This document shows, one piece after another, positions 14,030-25,500 of a stretch of DNA of 64,000 bases. The position numbers and the translations under genes are program-made. The DNA comes from Cyanoderma ruficeps (Eukaryota > Chordata > Aves > Passeriformes > Timaliidae), in the NCBI GenBank assembly GCA_008694505.1, contig VZDJ01000056.1, positions 7,254,019-7,318,018 on the forward strand. Direction: 5' to 3'. Numbering within the stretch: position 1 is the first letter of the stretch; the number at the start of each line of letters is the position of its first letter. The notes beneath the pieces are model-generated. The model was not told where the DNA came from, searched no databases, and was given only the letters and a program-made list of their open reading frames with translations.

Positions 14030-14180
14030 TAGGTACAATACATAATGTATTACATACATGCCCAAATTATGCATATTATGTTTAATGTGCGCATGCTTTG
14101 GTCCATTACTCCTGACATAAAAGCTGCAATGCCAGGATCAATAGTCTGCATATAAATTCAGGAAGACATAGAGCACTACC
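14030..14180. promoter_or_regulatory. Candidate conserved non-coding element with POU-like sites
   Basis: This is an AT-rich block with a palindrome TATGCATA at 14068-14075 (octamer-like ATGCATAT at 14069-14076) and several ATTACAT/ATAATG words. Its dense AT-rich homeodomain/POU-type composition resembles vertebrate developmental enhancers. There is no direct evidence of conservation in this window, so the call is tentative. Confidence 0.2.
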
Positions 14181-17100
14181 ACCATTAGCACACAGGAGCC
14201 CCCTCAACAAGTGCATGCTTTTGCTTTCCCAACTGTTGATATTTCAGCCACTGAAAGAATTAAGTTCTGTCCCAAGTTTCATTTCCACTACTCTGTGGAG
14301 AAATGTCTGGCTTACAGTGAATTTTCTCCCAGCATTTCCTTTGCCTCCAAGGGACATTTATATTGACTATGACAGAATGAAGTTCAAATTTTTTTAATGA
14401 TAAAAAGATGAACCTTCCTTCAGATCTAAATTTATAAAATCCTTATTTATAAAGATATGAATCTTTTAGATGAGCGGCTATGCTGCCTGCTGAAAATGGT
14501 ACTTAATTGTCTTATTACCAGTTCCCCAAAGTGCAATTGCCATCTTTGGCAAATAGAGGAAAATTTTAATTTCCCCTGATTTGAAATGTAAAAAGAGTGG
14601 TGAACAAGAGGGACTGCCCTGAGATCTTGCCTGCACAGTGCATGCTTGAAATGAGAGCAGTCTCTGCAAGAAGGAAGTGGCAATAAAATGACTTTCCCTT
14701 TTAGCATTTGTACTATTGCTACTATAAGTAAAAAGAACCGAATTCAGAGTTTTTCATGCCTACGACAAGCAAGGATGACAAATCTGAAAATGAGTTAAGG
14801 TATTTTTTTCCTTTTTCCCTGCCCTGCAGTTCCTGGGCTCCTCATGTGGCTGGCTAAGTTTCCCTCACTGTTTGTTTGGAGCAGCAGGAGAGAAAGGTAA
14901 TTTCCCAGCAGCGGGAGGAGCACTTCCCAAGCCAGGTGTGGGCAGGGAAGGCTGAGCCTGCTGAGGAGCTGCTGCAGTGGCCTGGAGATTTCACAAGGAG
15001 CCCACGGGAACACAGGGCCCTCGCTGGCCCAGCCAGACCAGTTGGTTCACTGGTGGATCAGCAGATGTTGTTCTGGAGGCACAATCAGGCCTTAATGAAA
15101 GTGCAGATGTAGCAGTGATGGATCCTCCAGGCTGGGTGCTTTCCTGATCCCTAGTGTGACTGCCTCGGATTTCCTATGGGAATTGCATGGCATGTGACTT
15201 GGGGCAAATGAATAAATAAGAATCCTGAATTTCAATTCCAATGTGGCCTTCAGTGTTTGCTCTTAAACTTGTGCATCAGACCAAAATGATTAAGTTTAAA
15301 TATAAATGGATGTTACAGCAGGATAATACAGATATCTATATATGAAATTCTACTTTTATTTATCTCAGTTTATCAAAACACTCTAGGGATGTTCAGTAGT
15401 CAAGGTAGTAATATTCGGTGTAATTTTTAAAATGTCAGCAGTGGAACCCTGGACAGCCTTCCCCTTGCCATTCAACACCAAAAAGTAAATGCTCTGCTAG
15501 GTCTAAGTATAATATAAACCATTCCATCTTAACTACTTTTATTTGGAAAGCTCTTCTTTAGTCTATTAGGTTAACAAGCTGGCATGTTGTCTCAGCATAG
15601 TCAAATCCCACAGCTTATTACCGTAAAATACATAAACTCAGAGCACATGAAAGTGGATATCCAAGAGGATATGAGAGTGGGCTGCCCAGAGAGAGTTCAA
15701 GGCCTCCTGTATGTGGAACACAGTTCCAGGCTTTAAAGCTGGGCCGTGTCAGGACTTTCAAAAAGGCAGTTTTCCAAACGGCCTTTTAAAGTGGCAATTA
15801 TCTCCCACAGATCATTAAGACAGACTTGTACAGGAGAAACAAAAACACTGAAGAGAGTTCAGTTTGGAAGGGCTCCTCTGCTGCAGAGGTGCAGTGGCAG
15901 GACGTGTGGGGAAGTGCAGGCAGGGACACTGTGACAATCCCAGTACCCAAGAGCAGCTGAGTCACTGAGGCTTTGGGAGCCTAAACTGGGGATCAGGTTT
16001 GTATCCCAGCTGGCATCATCACAGCTCTGCTGCTGCTGGAGTCTACTGGGTCAGGCTAAAGCTGAGTGACAGCAGTCAAAGAATGAGTGAACGAAACTTG
16101 TGTGACCTTATTTGTGGGTGGTGGGGGTCAAATGATGGAAAACCCCATTATCTATCTTCCTGCTTTAGATTTCAGAATCAGTCATCTTCCTTTTTGTATA
16201 TTCTAATGCAGTATTTGCACATAATTTCTAGGAACCCAGCCATTGTCTGACTTCCAGTTATCTTATTCATTCTGGACCTCAGCTCGGTGTCCCTCCATTC
16301 AATAATAAAGATACTGACCAGAAGGAGAAAGCAAAAATTGCCAATAAACAGAAATATGTAAACTGAAGTTTTACAGTCAAATATTCCAAATTTAATATAA
16401 TCAAAGTCCATAGAATATAAATTATGCAATTGAATTTGGATGGGGCAAGTAAATAAGGGAATCTGTTGGAGTATCTGTAATACACCAATTACTTCATTAT
16501 TTTTAAAAAATAAACTAATGCCCTGTATTAAAATTATTACCTTCTCTAGGACGTTAAGATTTTTTCTGGTTGTTACCTTTCTGCATTCTGAGTAACACCA
16601 CACTGCCCCATGCTTTCAGATAGTATTGACTCAAACATAGCCATTAAAAGTTGGAGGTCTGAGCTGTTTGTTTTTAAGCTACAGGACTTCTGAGTTATAA
16701 AAAGAACTCCAGTGTATTAAGCTTCCAGTTTTCTTTAGGCTGAAAGGATGAAGGGGAATGTTACATTCCTTCCTATTGCAGCTCTGGGGAATGTATGTTT
16801 CATATTCAAATTCTTCAAAATGCAAAAAAAAGAAAAAAAAAAGTTACTGAAGAGAGGAAGAACTCAAAAACACACCAGCTCTGAGTGATGACTTCAGAAT
16901 AGCCCAGGGGTACAGGATGGTGTTGAGAAGTTCAAGTTTACTTTCTGCTAAAAGATCCCTCTGGCTACACTGGCTCCCACAACTGACGAGGAAAACTAGT
17001 TTGCTCTTGCCGTTCTTGGCTTGTTCCAGGCAGAAATGGCACTTTATTTTGCTCTCACCTTTCTCTATCCATCTCTGTTCTTCGGGAAGTGGCTGCACCT

Positions 17101-18439
17101 TTCCCACAGTCGAATCACATTCTGACCACAGTGAGATCAGTTTGCATCTACAGCAGCGCAATAAAGTCCCAGCTTTGTTGTCACTGGTCAGGCCCCCAGT
17201 GACATATTTCTGTGGAGGCTGCTATGGGTTTGTCCATGCCAGCTGCAGAGTTTCAGGAACACACATGCAGGCAGAAGCAAAAATGAATGGAGGAAAGAAG
17301 GGGCAGCAAGATGTCATTGCTCCTCTCTGTTCTTCTTCTCTTCCTACATTGCAAAGGTCTGTTTGATCTGAGCTGTCTGGAAGTAGAGAAGATGTAGCCA
17401 GGAGGGCTTGGAAACGAGATTGAACCACTTGTTCAAATCCTTGACACAAGGACAGAAACACATCTTTTCCTGCTCTGGATGGGACATTATTTGACATCTG
17501 TGTGTGGTTTGTTTTACAGAGTGACCAAGAAGCCCAGGGGATATGGGTCATGTTTGCCAGCAAGAGGGATTTTGGAGATTCCAGATCTGGCATGCACTGT
17601 TTGTTCCAAAGAGCCGGGAGCTGGTTATTTTTTAAGTGTTGCTTTTAAACAGCAGTTTTAGGAACAAGAAATGAGAAGTGCACAGATATACATGAAACAC
17701 CAACAAAAACATTTTACTTGCAAAGAGGCTGGAGGTGATTCAGTCTCAGAGGATGCTCTGGTAGTGCTACATCTTCTGCTGGCAACCTGGGCTCTGATGC
17801 TCACCTCTAACACAGCCATGAGAAGCTTAAGGGTCCTGGTGTCTTAAGGAAGGATCACTGTAAAACTGATGATTAGAGACTTGACAAGCTGCAACAGGGC
17901 TCAGATGGCTTTGGGTTATACCTGCTGAAAAATGAGGCTTTCATGGGGACCAAACTCACTCAGTCTCTTCTTCCTGTTCCCTGTGGTGCACAGAGCAGTG
18001 AGATCCAGCTGAGTACCGAGTTCTTGTCTCGGTGCGTGTACCCCAGCCTTCCCTTTGAGGCTCCTGGTCATCACACACTACCCCTGCCAAACTTTATTTT
18101 GACAGTGGAAGAATGGCCATTTTGTTCTGCAGTGACTGCTCCAGGATACATCACTGTCACGTCACCTAATGGCACCAGTCACCCCGGCCTGCAGTAGCTG
18201 CTGGGACTTGCTGACCGCAGCAGAGCCTGTCATTCTGAGATTAAGGAGGGATTAGCTCTGCCATTTCAGTCAGCCTTAGGAGAAAGGTTAAAGACTTTGG
18301 GAGGAGGAAGTACGCCTGTGTGTGTGCGCACATGTGTCTCCCAAAACAACAGATGGTTCCAATAAAGTTGCTCCTGCTGCTAGGAAGTGGCACTTCTTGA
18401 CATTAGCAGAGCCATATCTCATCAGGGTTCTTGTTTCTG

Positions 18440-18800
18440 GCAGCCTGGCTCAGCACGGCCGAAGCCGGTGTCCGGCATGGGGTAATCAGGGAAGCACTCC
18501 GATATCTGCCCCATTAATTGCCCCCTGCCAGCCTGCCCTCTCTCCTCATGTGCTCAGTGTGGCGGGATCGATCGCCTTTGAAGGGCAACTTTCCCTCATG
18601 ATCCGCAATTCCCCCTGCTTAAACTCCAGCCAGAGCTGTCTTCTTACGGATTCTGCGAGAAACGTGTGATTTCTTGGAACCGCTAAACAAAAACCTCTCT
18701 GCTCCAATCAATGGATCGATGAATTAAATTATTGTGCGACTAAATTAATGTGCCCCTTGGTGACAGAATCGCAGAAAATGAGCAGTGTTTTATGCATTAA
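18440..18800. promoter_or_regulatory. Candidate enhancer: CpG-retaining, FOX/TCF/homeodomain motifs
   Basis: This segment keeps many CpGs (including GATCGATC near 18567) in CpG-poor surroundings. It contains a TCF/LEF-type CCTTTGAA near 18577, a FOX-type TAAACAAA at 18684-18691, and TAAT-core homeodomain sites between about 18705 and 18750. A plus-strand frame crosses part of it but matches nothing. The combination is typical of conserved developmental enhancers, and KBTBD8 is the nearest gene, 4 kb downstream. Confidence 0.3.
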
Positions 18801-19560
18801 AGACAACCTAGTAAAAGATTGTTTTTCAAGGTTAGATTGTTCCACAGTGAATATCAAGATTTTTCCAATTAAAATATGAGGGGTTTTCGGAGCTGCATCA
18901 GCTCTATTGCTTCTCACACTGTCACAGTGCAAATTAACAGGTACAAATAACTGAAGAACTGTAAATAGTAATTGAGACATTTTTGGGAGTTAGCAAGTAA
19001 TACTGGGGGGTTTTACCAGTTTGTATTTAAATTTTGTAGGTAAACAATTTTGCTGGAAATCACTGTGGGGTTATTTTGGTGGGATTTTTGCTGGCTTGTT
19101 TACACTCAAGAGTCATGAAAAATGCCACCATTCATAATGTTGTCGTGAAAAACTAAAGAGCTTCTGCAACCCTTGGTTTTCTCTTTTCAGGCTATATGGC
19201 ACATGTGGGGATAGGCTCTGCCCTCTTTTCAGTGAAAAGAACAGAGAAAAGGGCAAAGAAAAAAAAGAAAACAGGATGCAGTGACCTCTTCCCACAACTA
19301 TAAAGTAAACATGATATCCAAAATGAAAATGGGAATATTCATGTGGATCAAAATTTGCTCCCTTTTAAAGCTGCAAGCCTGGTTCATACCTTCTTTGAAT
19401 TTGGTCCAGTTGCATTTCTTATGTTCATTTTGCTGACGGGAGAAAACATGGGAAGTTTCCTACACGCCTAATACCGTGTAGCAAGAGCTGCATGCTCCAA
19501 AGGAGCTCTGTGCACCCTCCCTGGTGCAGCAGGAGCACCGGGGCAGGTTCCTTCCAACCA

Positions 19561-19604
19561 TTTCATAGATACGATGCATGAATTTCATAGATATGATGCC
19601 TATG
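19561..19604. repeat. Short direct duplication, 22-bp unit x2
   Basis: Two adjacent 22-bp units both begin TTTCATAGATA and differ at a few positions. This is a minor replication-slippage type duplication without other context. Confidence 0.7.
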
Positions 19605-20899
19605 TTGAAGGCAACCAGATGAACCAGTTTCTAATTAACTTGTTCTGCAGGTGCAATGACAAAGGAGAACCTTTTCAATAACATCATCGTTTGCTCAAAC
19701 TCATTTTGTGGATATCTTCTAAGTTCTCAGATATCTGAAAAAGTTTGTATTTTGTCCACTTTCTCCTGAAACTTTTTTTTTCCCCTCTTTTCTCTCTTGA
19801 GGTCATGACAAAGACATTTTTATTCTGAAGGCAAGAATCCCTGACCACACAATCCCAATTGTGAGTTTATAAGCAGTCCAATCTCTCTAATCACTTATAA
19901 AAGACAGACATAGACCTGTGTGTTCCTTATCAGTTGACATAATTCCATTTTTATTTTGAACCTTTGGAATATCAAAACAGAAAATTTTGCCACCACGTGT
20001 ATGTTTTCAAGCTCTATCTCCATGAATGACAGATTAGGTGTGAAATTAAAGCACAAGTGAAAGCATCTCGGTCCCTCAATAAAAGACTTTGAATTCTTGC
20101 AAAATCCTTAAATAGGTTTCAGTACGTTGCTGCCAGAAGAACTAAAAAAAAAAAGTACCAAAAATTATTAAAATAGATACCAAAAACTATCATAAGGTAA
20201 AAGGATTTACAATAATGTATCTATTCACAGCTCCCCATTGTCTCCTGAGAAGCCAGAATTCATGAAATCAAATTATTTGATCAACAGCATGAAGAAATTT
20301 GTGGCAGCATCAAAGTTAAGAACCCAATTTTTCACTTCTACACTCAAATATGGGCTTACATCACTTCACAGACAAAACAACGACAGAAGAAAGAAAATGA
20401 TGCAGCAGAAGGGAGATGGAATTCTTTAAGCATCTTGTAATTTCTGAAAGAACAGGCTCAAATGTTTGTAATGCAAATGCCATTTATGTGCAGCTTTAGC
20501 AGGGTGTGTGACTGTAATGGATTTCAGAGCAGCTTGCACAACACATCTCATTCTGCCCTTCAGAATTCCAGGGAAGAGTATGCAGAAGGGGGTGAAAAAT
20601 GCAGACCCCCAGACTTCCATGGGAGTGCCACATGGGGCTACATCCTAGGAGTGCTAATGGAGGTTTCCAGGGTGGGGAGAGGTGATGCTGTTATTCCACT
20701 TGAGAAAGGCCTCAGCCTCAGGAAAAGTGCTGCTATCGATGCCTCTCAGAGCACATCTAAACCTGTTTGTATGGCAATTTACTTGCATCACCAAAAACCA
20801 TACAAAGGTAAGCTATTTCCAGAAAGGCTCTCTCTCCAAAGAGCCAGCTCAATGAGGGATCTGTATTAAAAAACATTCTACATTTGGCTGCTGCATTTT

Positions 20900-21230
20900 A
20901 ACACTAATCCAGCCCGGCCCACGCGCCCACGCGAAGGAAATGAACTGTATCAGGCAATGTCATTTGCTAAAGGGTAAGAGTAGAGGAATTCTCCATCCCT
21001 TCGTTTTAGATTTCTAGGGACAATTTCACAGGCCGTGCCATTGCTGAATGGGGAAATTGGAAAACTGCAGAATCGATTTGCAGACGTGAAGTTCTATTTT
21101 CTTTTACAACTCCTCCATCAGAGTCTCCATCACTCCTGCATTGTGCAGCATTATCATCGCAGCAGCCTGGACACCACTGATAATTGCTGAGTGAGGGGAA
21201 GGCTGTGCCCTGCAAGCAAAAGTAAAACCA
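20900..21230. promoter_or_regulatory. Candidate non-coding element 1 kb upstream of KBTBD8 CpG island
   Basis: The block opens with a GC-rich CpG cluster (about 20912-20936) and continues into non-repetitive, low-complexity-free sequence with a GATA-like TTATCATC near 21152 and several isolated CpGs. It contains no coding frame of note. It may be an upstream regulatory element of KBTBD8. The evidence is compositional only. Confidence 0.2.
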
Positions 21231-22190
21231 GTGGGGTGGCACTGCCTTTAAATTCACCTGCCTTAGAGAAGTGGTCGTGTACTCAGGCTACTAATTTCTG
21301 AGAGTTAATGGGAAATTAATTTAAAAATATTACACAAATTGGTTTTGTTTGCTTTTTTTTCCTGAACAAAGCTTCCCAGAGAAAAGTTGTGAAGCTGTAT
21401 TATATCTATTTTGCATAAAACTAGGAGAAATAGACATGATTTTGCAATGCTTCCATTTTTTAATTTTTTATTAATTGCGTTTCACAAAGAAAAAACCTCT
21501 TTGACAGCCAACGCCTGATAATGACAAAGTTCCCAAGAATGAGACCACTGGCTAATTGCTGCAGAAAACTGAAGAAGCTGAATTCTATCTATCATCCACT
21601 TGACCTCTGGGATGGAGAGGGAAATGTGCTTTGTGATATTAAGGGTGAGGGGCAACAAAACAGTAACTTGCGTGCTGCAGTCACAAGTTCATTCAGCAGC
21701 TCTGTGGGACAGGTAGGGCTGATCTGCCTGCCCACGGGGTGCTGGGGCTACCAATCCTGAAAAAATTAAGACTATTCCTGGTGTAACAAGGTTTCTGACC
21801 AAGTAGCCGATTATTGGTTTCTATTAAAGGTCAATTCAACCTTGCACAGCTCTGGGGTCTCACATCCTGATGCTTCCCTGCCCCTCGCCGCATCCTAGCA
21901 GCACTAGGACGCTGGCAGGCATTTCTGTGCCCCTTTCCGCCGGTTTTCAGCAGCGATGGCGCTGGCAGCTCTGCCGGGCAGCCATCTCCGGGTGACACCT
22001 CCGCTCGAGGGTCGGCCCCAGGAGCCACAGCTCAGCGTGGACAGGAGAACTGCAGGGATTGGGGGTGGAGGGGGTAGTTTACTCCTCTGGAGAGGCCATT
22101 TCTGCCGGGGCTCCCTGGTGTGGACGGAAAAGGTTCCAAAACGCCGGGGCAAAGCGCCGACAGCGCCCACACGGCCCTGCCCGAGGGCCC

Positions 22191-22201
22191 AAAATGGCGG
22201 C
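22191..22201 (+). promoter_or_regulatory. KBTBD8: YY1 site
   Basis: AAAATGGCGGC is an excellent match to the long YY1 consensus found just downstream of transcription starts in CpG-island promoters. Here it lies about 290 bp upstream of the KBTBD8 start codon, so either transcription starts further upstream than the CCAAT box suggests or the site acts from upstream. Confidence 0.6.
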
Positions 22202-22261
22202 TCCCCCGGGGGCGCCACCGCCTCGTTGCTACGCGACCGGCAGGGCCCGCCTCCCCCCGAG

Positions 22262-22357
22262 AAATACAACTCCCACGCATCCCTCTATGGAGGGACTACA
22301 ATTCCCGACAGGCACCGCAAGCCGGAGGCGGCCGGCCCGCACTACATATCCCGGCAG
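22262..22357 (+). promoter_or_regulatory. KBTBD8: Cluster of three ACTAYRNNNCCCR-type promoter motifs (ZNF143/THAP11 class)
   Basis: Two perfect matches to ACTAYRNNNCCCR are at 22295-22307 and 22341-22353, both continuing into a CAGGC-like tail. A third with one mismatch starts at 22263. This promoter motif is associated with ZNF143/THAP11/HCFC1 binding at CpG-island promoters. All copies have the same orientation and occupy less than 100 bp, ending 135 bp upstream of the start codon. Confidence 0.6.
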
Positions 22358-22373
22358 GCTGTGGGGGCAGTGG

Positions 22374-22378
22374 CCAAT
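22374..22378 (+). promoter_or_regulatory. KBTBD8: CCAAT box (NF-Y type)
   Basis: CCAAT in the context GGCCAATCGG lies 110 bp upstream of the KBTBD8 start codon and directly after the motif cluster. That is the usual distance for NF-Y binding upstream of transcription start sites. It suggests that initiation occurs between about 22400 and 22480. Confidence 0.55.
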
Positions 22379-22487
22379 CGGTGTTGTTGATGCTGTGGGG
22401 TGCGCGGCCGGCGGTGAGCGGGGGAAGCGGCGCGGTGACATTTCCTGCCGGGCCGCCCCCGGAGCCGCTGCCCGAGCGGGGCCCAGG

Positions 22488-22503
22488 ATGGCAGCGCTGG
22501 GAG
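22488..22503 (+). CDS. KBTBD8: KBTBD8 coding exon 1 (16 nt coding)
   Basis: Only five codons plus one base are coding: MAALG then the first base of E6. The donor is GGAG then GTCGGT. The start was chosen because joining base 22503 to exon 2 restores the frame and gives MAALGEPSQF, which aligns with the human N-terminus. A nearby GT at 22508 would put exon 2 out of frame. An internal Met at residue 27 (MDPFHAC) could act as an alternative start. Confidence 0.9.
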
Positions 22504-25500
22504 GTCGGTGCGGGGCCACGGGGGAGCGCCCGGTGCGGGAGGGAGGGTCCTGGTGAAGGGTATCGGGGTTTGTGTGTTTAGGGGTGTCTGAGGGGGAGTG
22601 GCGATGAGGGAGTTCGGGCCTGTGTTGGGGGGGAGCACCGTGTGAGGGGGCTCGGGGTGCCCGGGCTGGGAGGGGTCCCTGGGAAGGGCAGCGGTGCTCG
22701 GGTGTTGGCGGTGATGGCGTGAGGGAAGAGGGCGCCTAGCGGGGGCTGTGTGGGAGAGAGGGTGTGCGAGGCAGTGTGCTGTGTTAGGGTGGAAGGAGGC
22801 TGTCCCATGAGGGACCCCCCTGCTGTGTGAGGGGGGCGCAGCCGGGAGAGCGAGTGGGGTTGATGAAAGGCTTCTGTGAAGATGGATGTGCTCTCTCTCT
22901 CTCCTCTTTTCCTCTTTGTGTTGCCCAAATTTCGTTGGAAGCACTCTGTTGTAGTCAGCAGCTTTACCTGATTTGCAGCTCTTGCCACCTAATGTTTTTC
23001 TTTTGAGCTCTCCTTTGTTGTTGTTGTTGCGTAAAAATTTTCGTGCTATTACGAAACAGATTTTTGTGCTTGAGCTATTGCTCAATTTTCACTTTGGGAT
23101 TTACTTCATTAGGCTTATCACATGTTGTTTAGCAGCATATGCTCTACTAAATATGTTTCCACGGTGATATATGAGCTCCTTCACACCTGAGAAATTTCAA
23201 ATTATAATTCAGTTTTACTTGTAGAGAAAACATGTAACTGTATCTACAAATTTACGTGAGTTTAAGTTTGTTTACCAGCAAACTTATTGTAGGGCTGTTT
23301 CTTCATGAGCTCCAACCATTGAGCTCTTCTGCTCCAACCATTACTTGTGTAAGGCAGGAGACAGTTCCTGTTTCATTGTAAAGTTAAATATTTACATACA
23401 GACCTGTGCAATGGCAGGGTAGGTTGGGGCTTATTTTATTCCTCTGTGTCCCTTTTCGTTTTAAAGGTTGGTAAGTGTTGTGTTTCTTGACCTGAATTCC
23501 CCTTCCCCAGTTGCATGAAGTATTTGTATTGTTTTCCTTAATGGATATAAACTTTATAGGGGTATAAACTTTATAGTTGAATGGTAATTGACATATACAT
23601 TGTGAAAAGGAAAAAAAAGTATTGAGGTATCTTTGTATATTTACTCACCCTTGACGATGTGTGGCTTGCTGTTGATGGATGATGATGCTGAGGAAATACC
23701 AATTTGTGCTAATTATTGTGTGTGGATTTTTGGCACCTGTATGAATTTCTTTGGAGGCTTTTTTGTTGTTGTTGGTTGCTTTCCATTAAATTTCAATTTT
23801 TCTTTGTAGAACCAAGTCAGTTTTCACAAACGCTGAACGGAATTCCTCCCTCAAACCCAGTCATCAGTGGAATGGACCCCTTCCATGCTTGTAGTATTCT
23901 CCAACAGCTGAAGACCATGTATGATGAAGGACAGCTGACAGATATCGTGGTGGAAGTGGATCATGGGAAAACATTCTCCTGTCATAGGAATGTTCTTGCT
24001 GCAATCAGTCCTTATTTCAGGTACAACTGTCCATTGTTCTAGTGGTGATCAAAGCAGATAGAATGTTAGTGTAGGGATGATTTCTAAAATTTTCCCTGAA
24101 TGAGAATGAGTTCTGTGTATTTGTAGATAATATGGTGCACCTGGCAAGTAAAGATTATTGTTCTCTTAAGGTCAATTAATTATCAGTGTCTGTTTCTCAA
24201 AGGCAAGTTTCATTGGAGAAAATGTCTCACAGCTTTAAACCAAACAAAACTGCCCCCAGTACTGCGGGTGCCAGAGATACAGTAAGAGCATCTTGAAATA
24301 ACTTGTTTTCTTTCCACCTTCCATATTTTAGCATGCTAGAGTATGCATATGAAATAACTTGTTGAAGTTGAATGTAAAGACTTAGATATGTCAAGAGCTT
24401 TGCTTGTAAACTCAGTGAATTTTAACAGGGGGTTGGTGAGATAATTAAGCAAGTTCTACTTTTGTTTCAATAAGTGTAGAAATGATCTTAAATTTGAGTA
24501 CCCCAACAGGAAAGTTTAACACCTGTGATAAAAGTGCTTGTGCTGATGGAGGGGCAGACGCATTGGGACTATCTGTATTTAATTTCCTGCCTGTAGTTAA
24601 AGGCAGTTACAGACAAACCGCCGGATATTTTTGTTTTCAGATCGATGTTCACGAGCGGCCTTACCGAGAGCACCCAGAAGGAAGTTCGGATCGTTGGTGT
24701 GGAAGCAGAGTCGATGCATTTAGTGTTGAACTATGCATATACCTCCAGAGTAGTGCTGACAGAGGCCAACGTTCAAGCTTTGTTCACTGCAGCCAGTATC
24801 TTCCAGATCCCTTCCATACAAGACCAGTGTGCTAAATACATGATCAGCCATTTGGACCCACAGAACTCCATTGGGGTGTTCATCTTCGCTGATCACTACG
24901 GTCATCAGGAACTCAAAGACAGGTCACAAGACTACATTCGCAAGAAGTTTCTGAGTGTCACCAAAGAGCAAGAGTTTCTTCAGTTGAGGAAAGACCAACT
25001 GATAAGTATCCTCAACAGTGATGATTTAAATGTAGATAAAGAAGAACACGTTTATGAGAGCATTGTAAGGTGGTTTGAGCACGAACAAAATAAGAGAGAA
25101 GTGCACCTTCCAGAAATATTTGCCAAATGCATCCGTATGCCTCTGTTGGACGAGACATTTTTAGAGAAAATCCCTCCCGTGTTTGCACAGGCGATGGCCA
25201 AAAGCTGTGTACAAAAGGGACAACCCGGTGCCAATGGCTACACGCAACGGCTTGGAATGACCGCTTCCGAAATGATCATATGCTTTGATGCTGCCCACAA
25301 ACACTCAGGAAAGAAGCAAACAGTGCCTTGTTTAGATTCGGTCACAGGGAGAGTGTTTAAACTATGCAAGCCACCAAATGACTTGAGGGAGGTGGGAATT
25401 CTGGTGTCTCCTGATAACGACATTTACATTGCGGGCGGTTACCGGCCCAGCAGCAGCGAGGTCTCCATCGACCACCGAGCCGAGAGTGACTTCTGGATGT

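Larger units (their letters stand above)
7883..21870. other. Intergenic DNA upstream of KBTBD8, no gene recognised
   Basis: No protein-coding exon, tRNA or other RNA gene was recognised. The reading frames present are short, and the only long ones (for example the minus-strand frame at 16178-16603) are AT-rich, hydrophobic and without family motifs. A small 22-bp direct duplication is at 19561-19604. Several segments combine retained CpG with clusters of homeobox, POU or FOX-type sites and are listed separately as possible enhancers. Confidence 0.6.
21880..22860. promoter_or_regulatory. KBTBD8: CpG island of KBTBD8 promoter
   Basis: There is a sharp rise in G+C and CpG density relative to both flanks, spanning the proximal promoter, the first coding exon and the start of intron 1. 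CpG islands of this kind mark broadly active vertebrate promoters and are usually unmethylated. The downstream half (about 22560-22860) is strongly G-rich on the + strand just after the first exon, an arrangement associated with R-loop and G-quadruplex formation. Island limits are by eye. Open frames on both strands within it are by-products of high GC. Confidence 0.85.

Noticed and set aside
16178..16603. 141-codon hydrophobic minus-strand frame
   Set aside because: AT-rich DNA commonly gives Phe/Ile/Leu-rich frames. There is no conserved membrane-protein motif.
22342..23085. 247-codon minus-strand frame in the KBTBD8 CpG island
   Set aside because: Pro/Arg/Ala-rich composition expected from antisense of GC-rich DNA. 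It overlaps the KBTBD8 first exon and promoter and has no family motif.
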